Source: Thuidium tamariscinum (lineage: Eukaryota; Streptophyta; Bryopsida; Hypnales; Thuidiaceae). From it: a stretch of DNA of 64,000 bases. Below are positions 35,520 through 48,055 of the stretch, piece after piece; position 1 is the stretch's first letter, and each line of letters starts with the position of its first letter. The translations under genes and the position numbers were made by a program. The stretch lies in contig OX344755.2 of NCBI GenBank assembly GCA_947034885.2, positions 23,629,052 through 23,693,051 on the forward strand, written 5' to 3'. The notes beneath the pieces were generated by a model. It was not told where the DNA came from, ran no database searches, and worked only from the letters and a program-made list of their open reading frames with translations.

Positions 35520-36908
35520 GTTTCTTTCTTCCAGAAACTCCAAAGCAAAAATGTTCAAGATACATATGAGGTATTTCAAGACATTATCACATTTATAAGT
35601 GATGGCATTGAAGTCATTCTTCAATTCCATCATGGGGATATTGACATCCTTCTAAAATCCCATCAATGTCAAGACAACATGTTGGAATTCCTTGAAAATG
35701 GAATTGTCATGCACATTAAACATCTCCAAGAGGATCCCACATTGGGTTGTCTTGGAGTTTGCCTCATTGAATACATTTTGCGTCCAGCATGTGTGCAAAG
35801 GTTGGTTCATGCCAAAGACCGCAAAAACCAATGTGTTCAAGTAAAAGAGTTAGAAGCGGAGATCATTAAAAGTGGTGTAGATGCTACACACAATTGGAAG
35901 TCATGTCAAGGTTTGGACAAGGGCTATGACAAGGTGAGCACCTTATTGGGAGGCCTAGCATGGAAAAACCTTTTAGAGAGGCGATCACGTGACCTACAAG
36001 TTTATCTTGAGGAAATCCAATCTTTGGGAACTAGGATCCAAAGTGATCACTCCAACTCAAGCCATACAACAGCTGGTTCATGGACCACTTCAATGTGGCA
36101 AATGCCTGGAAGATTTGTATGTGGGCCTTTGGTTGAGGAGATAGTTGACTTGAGAAGGGAACATCGTGAATATCACAAAGAGACAATGGAAAAATTGGAC
36201 AATGTGATGCATCTCATTCAAAATCTAGAGCATGGCATTGAAAACATGCAAAAGGAGTTATTGCTTGAGGTGTGTTCTAAGATTGATGATGTAATGGCAT
36301 TCTCTTTAGAGATGCAAAAGTCACAAATCCCCAAATTAGCCTACCTTTGTGAACTTGGGAAAAGAAAGCTTTTGACACGATTGGTGCCCAATCTTGAACG
36401 AGTTCAACTTCACCTCATGTATGAAAGTATCTATGGATTTCACGAGGTCCCAAACCAAGAGGGTTGTGAGGTCTATTTTGGAACTGAACATACAAGGAGA
36501 TTCCTTGCAACGCTAGCTTGGGGATTGAAGATTGCCACCGTCTTGACTAAGATTGGTGCTCATGTTGTTTGTGGGATGGGTGCAATGGTCCTTGATATTA
36601 GTGATGGAGGCACTTTTGCAGCCTTGATTCTTGACACACCAGGTTTTTTGGATTATCAAATCCCTACTACAACTTTGGAATCATTGCCAATTGAATTTAG
36701 AAATCAATTATGGATTTCATCCAATGATCAATCTGAAGCTCAAAGGTGGCTTCAAGAGTTTTTGGAGCCCAAGTGTCAAAATAAGAAAGACTTCTACAAT
36801 CAATTTGGATTGAGGAAGGTTCGATATAAGGAAGCAAGGGAATCCATAGCTTGGATTTGTGATAAATGCATTTTATTGCATCACAATGAAGTTGATGAAC
36901 TAAAATAG
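35520..36908 (+). CDS. ROCO copy 2 exon 3: C-terminal region
   Basis: 462 codons, open to TAG at 36906-36908. The frame enters from exon 2 as V-S-F-F-Q-K-L. It contains a heptad-like helical stretch around LRREHREYHKETMEKLDNV, probably a coiled coil, and a conserved ALILDTPGFLD string. This region follows COR in TRN1-type proteins; its biochemical role is not known to me. Confidence 0.85.
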   Translation, partial: VSFFQKLQSKNVQDTYEVFQDIITFISDGIEVILQFHHGDIDILLKSHQCQDNMLEFLENGIVMHIKHLQEDPTLGCLGVCLIEYILRPACVQRLVHAKDRKNQCVQVKELEAEIIKSGVDATHNWKSCQGLDKGYDKVSTLLGGLAWKNLLERRSRDLQVYLEEIQSLGTRIQSDHSNSSHTTAGSWTTSMWQMPGRFVCGPLVEEIVDLRREHREYHKETMEKLDNVMHLIQNLEHGIENMQKELLLEVCSKIDDVMAFSLEMQKSQIPKLAYLCELGKRKLLTRLVPNLERVQLHLMYESIYGFHEVPNQEGCEVYFGTEHTRRFLATLAWGLKIATVLTKIGAHVVCGMGAMVLDISDGGTFAALILDTPGFLDYQIPTTTLESLPIEFRNQLWISSNDQSEAQRWLQEFLEPKCQNKKDFYNQFGLRKVRYKEARESIAWICDKCILLHHNEVDELK

Positions 36909-38594
36909 GGTTTTATAGTTAATTGTAAAGTAGCAGGAAACAAAGTTTTTTTCATTAGATTTGAAAGAAAATAAGGATCTATAGATTAAGTTCCTTTTGG
37001 GTGCAATGTGGATATGTTTTGAATTTTGTCCATAGATTTGCTTCCACCAATGAAAACTTACAAGCATGCACCATATCGTAGAAGGGATTGTAATTTTGGG
37101 TGAAAATCTTGATTTTCAATCTTAATTCAATGCCAAATAGAGCATATACTGTTTGACTTCCGTTTCAAAATTACCTTATTATTGCTAGCCGCATATTGGA
37201 CCACATTATGATTAGTTGTATTAATAATTGAAGTTTTAGGGCAAATATTTGTATGTGAATCATGATATGATAGGATGGATGATGTAGTCTTCATTAAGTA
37301 CGTGAATATTTTTGTGGTAAATGTTTGATAACTCTTTTCTTTTTCACATCCGATTTTTGTTGACTATCAGAATTTGATTTTGTTGATGAATAGTTGTAGA
37401 TTTTTGAAATTGATTGATTAATTTGTTTGTTTGTCTTTTTAATTTCCAAATTTGTTGTTTACAAAAATATGGCCTTGGGACTTTGAGAATTTTAAATCAA
37501 GTATGATAGTGTATTGCTACAATGGTTTGTAAGTTAGGGATACAATCCACATACTTGGGGTATCAAGAGGAATGTTCTTCCCTTAGTTTAGAGTAAGTAT
37601 ATCATAATTTATGCAAAGTTCAAACTTTAGATTTTAATAAATTTTAAACTTATTCCCTTTCTACTATCAAGAAGATCCTATAAAAACTTCTATAACTCAA
37701 ATAGATTGAACCATACTCATTGCTCAAAACCTCAATTTGATACATTGAAGTATGTATTGTTACCTTAGTTAGTTTATGCAAATGACACTTTTAACTGGCT
37801 AATATATACCAATCGTGAAAAATTATGCATCTAAATAAAGTATATCAAACATAAAAATGGAAATAAAAGGTAAATGTTAAGGAAAAATGATTGAGTGAGG
37901 ATGGATTAAATTTTTCAGAATGTTTGCATTTGAATTGCTACATGTTGATCAAATTAGACCACCTTCCTTAATCATTTAGATGTGGTTCATTAGAAAGACC
38001 TTGAGTAGGAGCAACTAAATATGAGAGTATTAATTAATTATTCTAACTACTTTTTAAAACATGTATTCTTAGTTAAGGCTTGAACATTTGGAGCTTTGGA
38101 TAAACACCTTGAACTTGTTTGTGGATGCCTAGGCCGTTGAAGAAGGTAGATCAAGAATCATAATGTCTTGATCCAATCACATACCAAAGTAACTACAACA
38201 ATCACTTCTAGACTTCAATGTACCAATTCTTATTGTTGGATAATATACTTGGTGGTCAAGGTTCGCATTCCTTATCAAATAATTTATTGAAGTTGGCAAA
38301 TGTGATTTAACATGTGTCTTTGCCACTTTTTACAACTTAGACTACACTATCTATAATTTGAATCAATCATAGATTTTTGAAATCTATATGTGTTGTAGAT
38401 GTCTGAAATCTATAACAATTCTAGATGTGAGTTTTTAGTTTAGGCCGCATGGTCTAAAAAAATGGCATTTGGAATATCACCATGTTAATATAATTTGCCA
38501 ATTAACTGCCTATAGCTCTATATTGCTTATTAGAAACAAATTCCATATTAAATTTAGTGTCCATAAGGAGCTTTGGAATTAACAAGCCAAGTAT
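36909..38594. other. 3' flank of ROCO copy 2
   Basis: AT-rich and aligned with 18763-20420 and 62010-63690. There is no gene. It is interrupted at 38594 by the CACTA element. Confidence 0.6.
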
Positions 38595-39175
38595 GACTAC
38601 AAGAAGAAGGGGGGGTTTAAGTATAGTTTTAAGGCCAAAAAGACATACTCCAAGCTCATGTGTTTTAAGTCAAAGTTCCTGAATATGTTGTGTCTAGGAC
38701 TTACATTAAAGTACTATTCTAAATGACTCCTTCCTAGTCTTTCAATACAGAATTCTTTGACTTAAAAGTTTGGCACTTCCGAACTTTGAAATGACCCCTT
38801 AGTGGCTGCCTTCCAGAAATTCTGATTGCTCAGTGGCTTTGAGATTCTACTTTAATAGGCTTGGTCTCCCCATTTGGCACGATCTAATGTCATTAGATCC
38901 ATCCTTCTACAAATTCTGAATTCATCTGTTGTTGACAAATGGCAATTCGATGAAATATGAGTGCGTATTACTCTTTGCTACGTTTTCGCAACAATCTATT
39001 TTGATGTTTCATTTTTTACTTTTAATTTTATGCAAATGAAATAGTATGAGTGATGTTCTATTTCCACGGTGGTAGGTGGACTAGGTTATCGATGTTGCTT
39101 GGGCCCAAACCACTGAAGTTGTTCAGTTGGGACTTGCATGTAGCATAGCATAGTCTGCAAACTACTTGGTACTGA

Positions 39176-39442
39176 ATGCAACATAAGCTAAATATTCATT
39201 GTGCTAACTTTTATGTTGATGTTGGTACAAGAAAGAAGGGTGCCTCCACTGTATTCCATTGTATTGAAGGTTCAGTTGAAAGATTTCTAGAATTAGTGGA
39301 AGTATACACAAATAAATCAAGCAAGAATTTGATGTTGTTGTCGTCATACTGGGTACTTCTTCGTAGACAAAAAAAACTATTGGATTTTGTAACAACAAGT
39401 ATGATAATTTCTACTAACATTTTTAGAACTTCTGAATTCTAA
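39176..39442 (+). other. Unrecognised 88-codon open frame inside the CACTA element
   Basis: The frame has ordinary composition but matches no family I know, and it has no homologue in the window. It may be a remnant of a transposon gene or chance. I would not call it a gene. Confidence 0.15.
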
Positions 39443-39864
39443 TATCACAGACTAGAAGCAACAGATCCTTCTTAGAACCCTGGAAAGCTACCATCAAATA
39501 AACAAACATTGTCCAAAGACATAGATGACACAAGATGCTACTAACATGAGGAAAGGACCGAGCTAGATTCAAGCAAGGAAACAATGTGATTCTAGATTAG
39601 AAACTGCTACAACAACAATTGGTACAAAAACTACCTAAACACAAAGGTAGTTAGAAGGTTAGAAGGTGAACATCGGCTTGAAAAGCATCTACTCTTGACC
39701 TCAGTGAAAGACATTTGGCAATGCTACTAAGGTGCAAGGACGTTCAAATATCACATACAACAGAGATATACCAAAGCAATCAAGCTTGAGTAAGATACAA
39801 TACAGTCATGTAGCCCAGAAAAATATTGCGTACCTAGCAAGAGAAACAAAAAATAGGAGTATAT

Positions 39865-40475
39865 AGGAGAGGGCTCATAAACCGCTCAGGCTTTTGCTCC
39901 TGTTCATTAGGAGGCTTTGAAATGGATAGTTGATTGTCAAAGAATGAATTGTGGATTACGTTGAAGCATGCTAAGATTTGGTTTTTGCTAATTGAATGGA
40001 TGGTTTCAGAGTCTTAATGGCTTCATTCTCAACTAAGTGGTTAGGTGTTTCCTGATTATATTTAAAATAAGAATTAGTTGTTGAAGTACCTTCTTTGAAG
40101 TGTTCAAAAATCTAAAATAATGATTTATTCAAATATTCATTTCAGTTTTAGAAAGGAACACTTTTAGAAACAAATGCTATTACTTTTTACATGTTGCAGT
40201 GCTAGTTTTTGAAGCAAGCCAGATTTTTTTTCAAACTGCGCATGCATGCGGGTTTGCCAAGCTTGCTGAACACAGATAGGGCCCTACGCCAGACTGTGTT
40301 TGAAAATTCATAACTAATTCAATAATGCTTCAAAAAATATGAAACAACTTGTATTAGATTCCTCATTTATTTCTCTTTCACTGAAAAATGAGTGAAAAAT
40401 ATTACCATCCAAAAAAATACATGAAAAAGGCGGACCAGCCCTTAGATGAGCGGTTTATAAGCCTCCTCCCCTAGG
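39865..40475. mobile_element. Nested MITE inside the CACTA element
   Basis: GGAGAGGGCTCATAAACCGCTCA near 39868 pairs with GATGAGCGGTTTATAAGCCTCC near 40445 as terminal inverted repeats. The right end is also inverted relative to the nearby GGAGGAGGTCCGTAAACCGA at 40570, suggesting a second copy of the same family end to end. The target-site duplication is not clear. Confidence 0.6.
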
Positions 40476-40740
40476 TGAAGCTGAAGAGGACTCTCTTGCT
40501 ATCTCTCTCAAAGCGAAGGAGATGCTTCTGGTTGTGAAGGAGTGGTTTGATTTCCTTTTTTTGCACTAGGGGGAGGAGGTCCGTAAACCGACCATCTAAG
40601 GGCTGGAACAGAATTTTGGGCAGGTCAAACATCTTGAAATATTTTTCATAGAATTTTCCTTGAAAGACAGCTTGAATAGGAATCTAACCCAAGTTGTTTC
40701 ATATTTTTTGGAGCTCTCTAGAATTAGTTGAAAGGGCATA

Positions 40741-40856
40741 GGGCTCTAAAATGGTGCCCTAGCTAAAATGTACACTGTCAGTACACTGCTGAAGGTTATG
40801 AAAATGCAACATGTACAAATACTGTACATTTAAGATAGGGCACTATTTTAGAACCC
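40741..40856. mobile_element. 116-bp foldback element, copy a
   Basis: GGGCTCTAAAATGGTGCCCTA at the left is complementary to TAGGGCACTATTTTAGAACCC at the right. The interior also pairs (TGTACA near both ends). A second copy is at 41389-41513. It is a miniature element with no coding capacity. Confidence 0.7.
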
Positions 40857-41160
40857 GCTCCATCCTCCTATATCTTCTTCACAGCTCATGTCAACTGGCA
40901 CAGGCCCCACCTTGCTGGTTCCACTGCTCACTTCGTGCAGAAGCAGCTACCGTCTGGCATTCCTAAGAGGACCCCATCCAGCCAAAGTGTTTCTTTAGTT
41001 TCTCTCTCCTCTTTTTAACTGAGAAGTGGTTTGACGTCTAACTTTTAGACTTAGGTAGAACACCCTATAATGGACCATCTAAAGGCTGAAACTGAATTTT
41101 GGGGAGGTGAAACATCTTGAAATATTTTTCAATATATTTTCCTAGACAAACAAGTGGAAT

Positions 41161-41301
41161 CAGGGTGTTTTTTTTGGTACTGTTCATCTATAGTAAAGCC
41201 CTCTGTGGCCTCCCACCAGAGGCCAATATTGGGAGGGAGCCACGAACACTGGTGAGCCAGAGCGGGAAGCTGGCGATAAATCGCCAGAAAAAAAAACCCT
41301 G
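41161..41301. mobile_element. 141-bp hAT-like MITE
   Basis: The ends are CAGGGTGTTTTTTTT and AAAAAAAAACCCTG. The 8-bp sequence AGTGGAAT flanks it on both sides (41153-41160 and 41302-41309). CAGGG-type ends with an 8-bp duplication are typical of hAT elements. An internal palindrome, CTGGCGATAAATCGCCAG, precedes the right end. It is nested in the repeated part of the CACTA element. Confidence 0.85.
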
Positions 41302-41388
41302 AGTGGAATTGACATCTAATCCAAGTCGTTTAATATATTTTGGAGCATTTTTGAATTAGTTATCAAATTTTGAAGTTGAAAGAGCATA

Positions 41389-41513
41389 GGGCTCTAAAAT
41401 GGTGCCCTAGCTAAAATGTACACTGCTAATACACTGTTGAAGGCTATGATAAAGCAACATGTACAAACATTGTACATTTAAGATAGGGCACCATTTAAAT
41501 GCCCACTCCATTT
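41389..41513. mobile_element. Foldback element, copy b
   Basis: Second copy of the element at 40741-40856, with the same inverted ends. The surrounding 40592-40860 and 41065-41520 segments form a diverged direct repeat, so the foldback was duplicated together with its flanks. Confidence 0.68.
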
Positions 41514-42639
41514 TAGGACCTCTAACTTTATGTATAGATTGAAAATTATATTTATTTTTCATTACAGATTGCATGAAAGTCATCCTAATTTTAAAAGATA
41601 ATTTATATAATATTTATCCTACTCAAGGGTTAGATTTGGTGTTATTCGAGTACATTATTTTTCTAAATTACAAATGTAAAAATGTGTTGAATGGTTGCCC
41701 AAGCCAAAACTACATTAACTGTAGTTCAAACCAAGAATTGCAAAAATGAGATCATACAATCGAAGAATACAAAAATTATAAAATATAACCATATAAAGAA
41801 AACATCATTTCAAATTCATTCAAACAAACTTTACTCAAAAAATGACAGTATTTTGTTAGTCATTGAATTTTGAAGGAATTTTGAAGGAATTTTGAATTTT
41901 TTTACATCTCAACTCCAAAATACTCTTCTAAGTAGATGATTTTTCCAAAATCATCAATTCTAGATATGAATTTGAACTCTGAATGCTTAGGGGTTAATGT
42001 AATATTAATGTGACTATTATTCTTAATATTGTTATTCGGTTTGGGTTTCATTATCTTGTCAGAAGACTCAAAAGACAACAAAACTGCTAATGTGGGTCCT
42101 CATATGCCAATTACAATTGACTTGCTTTGTCAGCTATGCAATTTCTTTAAATAAAGTAATTGATTTCGAATTCTCAAAAGCAGTATTGTAGTTTTGTATC
42201 ATTAACCCCTAAACATCGGGCTGGTCTCCGTGGAAATGAAGAATTTTGATACCGTGGGAGTCATTGGTTCCAAAAAACCTAAAAACGCTAGTTGGAAGTC
42301 AAAGCATTGTAAAAGATCTTCCTTTTCCACTCCTAATTATGGGGATAAATGATTGCAATTTTGTCCTGCATAGAAAGATTCTCTCAAGTTCATGGACCAG
42401 AAAATGGCTTCGGCGTTGTTTAAGGGTTAAGAAAGGCAAATATCATGGAAGCAGCCTGGCGTTGTGACCAATTGACCACTAAGTAGGTATTTTCATCAGT
42501 TTCAGCGACCAATAAGAATTTCAACGCTTGGCTTTACTCATTCTCATATCAAACGTGACCTTCCAACAACACGAAACAAATTTCAGCACTTTTATACTTA
42601 TATCTCATCTTAAAAACACCCTTTTCCCTTGTAGTGTAT

Positions 42640-43050
42640 TCTAAAGCTTAGATTATATTGAATGGTTTAATTTTGCACAATCTAAATTGATAACGTGTCA
42701 TTCTGTGTCCAAACGATGCATGCTAAAGTGCATTAAAATTTTCTATTGTAGACTTCTAATTGCCAATAAAATCAACCTTCCTAAATTAAAATGTGTTTGA
42801 TGATGGTAATTGGGCAAACGTCAAGTACCCCCCTTTGAGCAAAAAGAAGGTATTTGTAGCAGTCGCCCCTATATAGGTTGCTCTATCCATCGGTACCCTA
42901 CCCCACCCTATCTAGCGACATCCCTTAGCCCACCTACCCCATCCTTCCCATTTCCAACTTCTTTTTCTTCGTCTCCTACCAGCAACTCTAGATCGTTGCA
43001 TTGCTCTAGCATTTTTATGTGTTGTGACTTCATTAAAGCTTTGTTGTAGT
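42640..43050. other. End of unit 2 with C-rich block
   Basis: Continues the unit 3' flank after the CACTA element and ends in the C-rich block (42822-43035). This matches 20435-20816. There is no gene. Confidence 0.6.
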
Positions 43051-44385
43051 CAAGTGTAGATTTTTAAAGGCTTTAAGTTTTTGTAGTGTAGATTTAAGAT
43101 GCGCATGTCTTTAGAGTACAACTTTTAGGTATTAGGAAAATCAAATGGGTGATTGTAAGAAACACTTGTCCTGTTTTTTGTCCTCTCGACCTCCTATAAG
43201 TAGTTTTTTGCTCATAACCTTTGCATCTTTTGTCCTTCTAGCTTGAAATTTGGAATGAAGGTAGTTACATGCAAAAGTTTAGATGTTTAATAATTTTTTC
43301 AAATTTTTTCAAATTAGTTTACTATTTTTAAATGAATCCCAATTGAGTATCTACCTTGACCATTTTAGTCCTATTTTCTACCCCAAACGCCACAAATTGA
43401 ACAAGTTGGAGGTCTTCTAACATTACAAGGATTGGCAATGAGTTTTTATGAAAATAGCAACATGTTTGTTGTGCACATGGGGTCAAAGTGACCTTCCTTT
43501 GTGCAAAGCTAGAAAAAGGGAAAAATTTCCAAGACGAATTCTTTATTACAATGTGAGTACAATCTTGTCTAGAAAAATGAATTTTCTTAAAATGACTAAA
43601 AATGAAAAGATCCACAAACCCATTTTTTGCTACTAGTTGTCCCTATAGTACTTTGTAGTAGTCTATAGTCTATAATGCTACATAGTATTGTATAATATTG
43701 AATTAACAATGAAGATCTACAAGCACCTGAAATCAATGGTTTATATTTGCAGTCACTCTATTGACATGCAATATTGGTAGTATCAGGTACTTGGGTAGTA
43801 GTATGAGTCTTGTAGCCAAAAACTACGTTTTTCAGACAAAAATATGAAATGTTTTTTACAATCACCAAGATATAGATTTTTGGATTTAGGCTCATAAGTC
43901 TAAATTATTGTGACACCTCCCATCTTCTACACTCAAATTCATCCACATCCACACATATTCAAAAGTTCTTTAGAAGGATGTAATTTGGCTATAAAATGCC
44001 AATAGTTAAGACAAAAAATTTGGATGAAATGGCTAGACAACTTTAAAATTAAAAAAATATTAAAAAAAATCGCCTGATTGCAAATGAAAACCATACTATA
44101 CATCCAATAAGTGAATGGATGTTGCAATTTGGAGCGCCACTATAACATTTTTATCACCACTGTAGCATTTCTTCAAAAATGAAAAAAAAGCCTTGCTGTT
44201 GAGTACCCAGATTTATGAATATAGAGCTGAAATTTAGATGAAATGGTCTTTTAGTAGACTCTTTTAGACGACTTGTAGACATCCTAAGAAAGATCTCTAG
44301 AAATAAGTAATTATATGTTATGTAAAAGTGCACCAAGTGAGCGTCTTTCTACTTGCATTTTGAAAATGTATTTAAAAAATAATTT
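43051..44385. other. Unit-2/unit-3 spacer
   Basis: AT-rich and without a counterpart in the unit 1/unit 2 junction. Around 43150 it has AAGAAACACTTGTCCT, a diverged family E end. No gene, RNA or clear element boundary was recognised in the rest. Confidence 0.5.
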
Positions 44386-45614
44386 TTGGCTTCTCAAAAT
44401 CTACTCTACAATTTTTTTGAATGAATTTTCAAAAGTATTAAATACTAAAAACAGAAATATAGTAAGGTTTTATTTAACTTCAAAGGTTCTTCAACACCAC
44501 TTTTATATGCCTTGGGCATTTAGGAGTTAATGTCTCTCGAGTAACTGTGCTTAGTTATTCAATGCATGTGTGCATACCTTATTAATTATTCTGGGGTAGC
44601 TTGATTACATTGTTTTGTTTTTCTTTTTTGAAACAAATGGAAATCTATTGCAAAATAATACCAAAACAAGAGAGCCAAGTGAGAATTGGACAATCACAAA
44701 CACAACATGTTTCTATAGGAAGTGGACATATGTGAAATTGTAGGCTCTCCACAAGGCGATGAGAAAGTGTCAAAAGGTATCCTTGCATAACATTTATTTT
44801 GTTTGAAGAAGAACTTTTTCTCTATTTTTGCATTTCCTTAGACTCCCTAATGTCAAAACATTCATCCTCAAAGTACTAGTAGTTAAATGGAGGAGGTTAT
44901 GACAAGTGTTGTTTTATATTTGAAAGCACCCTAGAAGCACTTTTTATTCATGATTATAGACTAGAAAACTAAAATATACTTATTAGAACTTCCAATATTT
45001 ACACAAGGTATATCTTTATTTTTGATAAAAATTCCTACTTTTAAATAGCTTAGTAGGTTTTAGAAATAGACTAGCTTGTCAAACTTTAGGAGCTCTTTAG
45101 AGAGCCCAAAATTTCTCTACTGAGTAGTTTAGATGCTTGGTGTCTATGCAAGCTCCTAGTAGAAACGAATACCAATAATGAGACTCCTAGCCCCTAAATT
45201 CTTGGTAAGAAGCTTCACCCTGAAATCAAAATTGCAATGCACACTTTTCTATGAAGTTACTTCCAATTTCCAAGCAATTTCTTAGTTCAAACAAGGACAA
45301 ATAAAATGCATCTCCCTTGCGCAAGTCAAGGCATTCAATAGCATTGTTTAGAGGTTTTCCTTTCAATTCACTAAGGGTGAATGCAAGAAACACTTGTACT
45401 ATTTTGTATCATATAACATGTTTTGATCAATTTTTTGGCCATTATTTTTAATTTTTGATTCTAAATGATTCAAGATTTATAGGAAAGGTATTCATGACTA
45501 CTATACACTTTGCCTAATTTTTATGTAATTTCAAAAAATACTTGATTATTTAAAAATAAACCCCAATTGAATATTATATGTGCAAATTTGGATGTTTTAA
45601 GTACTATTCAACAC
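44386..45614. repeat. Block homologous to 630-2050
   Basis: This contains the right end of a family A MITE (to 44530), a fossil LINE tail (about 44600-44700), AT-rich spacer and the left end of a family E element (about 45375). The order is the same as upstream of unit 1, so the two are paralogous flanks. Confidence 0.65.
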
Positions 45615-48055
45615 CTTCAAAAACTAATTTTGAGCTGACATTTGAAAAAGATGGCCTTTCAATAGACTTGCAACTAATGAAAAAAGATATTTGAAGAATA
45701 ATTAATTTTTTATGGTGTAGAAAGCCACAAAGTGAGCATCCTTTTGTGTGCATTTTGAAACATGTAAAAAATGATTTTGGTAAGTTTTTTGGTGAATGAC
45801 CATGTCCATTAAGTTATTTCAACTATAAACATTTTATTTTATTTTTAAAATTTTTATCCTATTTTTCATTAATTAAAACATCCAAATATGTATTTTCTTG
45901 AGGTTTTCTACTTTTCAAGTTCTCCTACTTAGAGATTGTTTTAACAAATTTCCTTTAGTGGTTTTCTTCATCTTAAAGATGCATATATTAGTCATTTAAA
46001 AATTTTAAAAAAATGATTTTTTAAAAAGTATTCCGAAGAAAATCATACAAACACAAAAAATAGTACTAGTATTTCTTGCATTCACCCCTAATTGATGGAT
46101 TTAGCTACAGGAAGTTCAAATTTGTATTTGGAGATTAATTTGATTCTAAAACTTGTTTGATGTTACCATGAATACCTACAGCAAGTAAAGAACACTTTTG
46201 GTGTATTCTAAGCATTGAAGCCCTTGACTCTTACAAGACATTGAAAGCCCTACAAACATTTTGAAAGTCAAAACTAAGTCAAAACTTGAATCTTCACATA
46301 GTTCTTGATTTTAAATGTTTTAAAGTTTTACTAAAAAATTTTAACTCTAATAATTTAGTTTTGATTCTACTTCTATTTTTTTTTAAAATTTTTAAATTTT
46401 AATGTTTTGTAACAATCATTAAGGGAGCTTTTAGACCTCCAAGACATTGCAAGTTTCCAAACTATAGGAATATTGCCTTATCATCAGTTTGATGTGGTCA
46501 AATAACTATCAAATCTAGTATTAGTATATAATTAATTTAATGAATTATTAAATATTATTAAATAATTTTAAAAATCATATTTTAGTTTTTTAATACTTTT
46601 TTAATTTTTTTAAATGTGTAAATTTAAAAAATGTTATTATTATGATTCTTGTTTTTTAAATTTGAAACTTTAGACCTAACACTATTGGTTTGTAGCATTG
46701 GGATTATTTAGGGAATAACCCTAAGACAATCTTTTATAAGCCCGAAAACTCCTTTAATGGTGAAAATAGAATTGAAAGCTGAAAATACATTGCTCTTGAA
46801 CTTTTTCTTTTGAATTTTGCTTGTTGTGAGCTCAAAGAATACATCACATACAATAGATGTCTTTCACTATTATATCTGTATTCCTTAAAAATTTCACACT
46901 ATTATAAGTATTTTGTAATTATTATGATTTTTATAAAGAATGTTTTTGAAAGAATCACATAAAGTTTAATTTGATTTTCTTATTTATAAAAAAATGAGAT
47001 TCAAAAATAACATAACCCCTAACGTGCTTTGACGTCCAACTTCTAGACAATGTACAGATTGAAATTTAGATTCCCTCTCACTGTAAGTTAGAGGAAAGTC
47101 ATCCTATTTTTAAGAGATAATTTATGAAGTTGTTGACCTATTCAAGGATTGTATTGGTGTAATTAAACTACATATTTTTTCAAAATTACAAATGTGGATG
47201 TATGTCAAGTGGTTGACCAAGCCAAGATTGCATTGATCCAAGTGTAAACTTGCTAATCACCACTCAAATAAAATTCAAATCCTTCTCCACATAAATATAG
47301 AGACTTGCATGCTTTAAAATAGAAATGGGGTTGTTTGTTGTCCCTTCTAACATCTCCCACTTCCAATGATGGCACAAGAAAGTAAAAAACATTCAAAATC
47401 TCCTTTATAAGTCCATCTCTAGTTTTCATGTTGTGATTTCCCATTGACCTTATACAAGTTAAGTCCATTTAATAACCAATTAGGTACATTCCACCAATCT
47501 AGGCTAGAAGCCTTGCAAATTCAAATTTTTCATCAATTCACACATCGGAGGTCTAGAGGTATGATCAGTACATGGAAGTTGAGCCTGCCTTCATCTAACA
47601 TGAAAATTGCAAACTACAGTACAAGCAAAATTTATCCTACTAAATTAATTGCTACCTTGCAACTTCAAATGTACGAAATGCTATTTCAAAACCTTCATGA
47701 GGTAACTTACTGAAGAGTTTTCTAGTTGAATAGTTCAAACTCAATGAAGAAGATTCATTGAATGAAACAGAGCAAGAATTGAATCCAACTTCATCTCAAA
47801 TGCGTTAGGAATAGAGCTAGTTCCACCAAGAACTGAATCCAACTTTGTCTCAAATGCGTTAGGAATAGAGCCAATTCCACCAAAGAACCGGAATTTCTCT
47901 TACTTCCAAACCCCTCCACTACGTTAAACCCAAGACCAAATCAATAGCGGAAGCATTACTCATGGATCCATATTTGAAAGTAGACATGTCAGACGTTCTT
48001 TTTATAGTCTTTTTTTTTTTGCTATGCCAATCCGATATCATTTTGTAATACTAGA
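45615..48055. other. AT-rich 5' flank of unit 3
   Basis: Homologous to unit 1 and unit 2 flanks. The MITE B site is empty near 47318. Near 47775-47880 a stretch of about 50 bp (ATCCAACTT...ATGCGTTAGGAATAGAGC) is tandemly duplicated. No gene was found. Confidence 0.6.

Larger units (their letters stand above)
28819..36908 (+). pseudogene. ROCO copy 2, exon 1 interrupted by a LINE
   Basis: The exons are 28819-29975 plus 31105-31381 (exon 1, split by the insertion), 33896-35163 and 35520-36908. The reading frame is open up to residue 385, then enters the poly-T of a minus-strand LINE. Beyond the insertion exon 1 also has TGA at 31207-31209, where copies 1 and 3 have TGT or TGC. Exons 2 and 3 are fully open and of ancestral length. 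A full-length product is not possible. A transcript starting downstream of the LINE could encode Roc-COR and the C-terminus only, starting at an internal methionine. Confidence 0.85.
38592..42639. mobile_element. 4.0-kb non-autonomous CACTA element
   Basis: The element (38595-42636) starts GACTACAAGAAGAAGG and ends CCCTTGTAGTG, so its inverted ends are (G/C)ACTACAAG. TAT duplicates flank it (38592-38594 and 42637-42639). Units 1 and 3 have the empty site AGTATTCTAAAG. The 3-bp duplication and CACTACAAG ends are diagnostic of CACTA/EnSpm. No transposase frame is visible. The interior holds several nested elements. The first base of the left end is G rather than C, probably a mutation. Confidence 0.92.

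Noticed and set aside
36610-36660. LDTPGFLD in exon 3, which resembles a second GTPase G3 motif
   Set aside because: There is no P-loop or NKxD-type motif nearby in exon 3, so a second GTPase domain is not supported.
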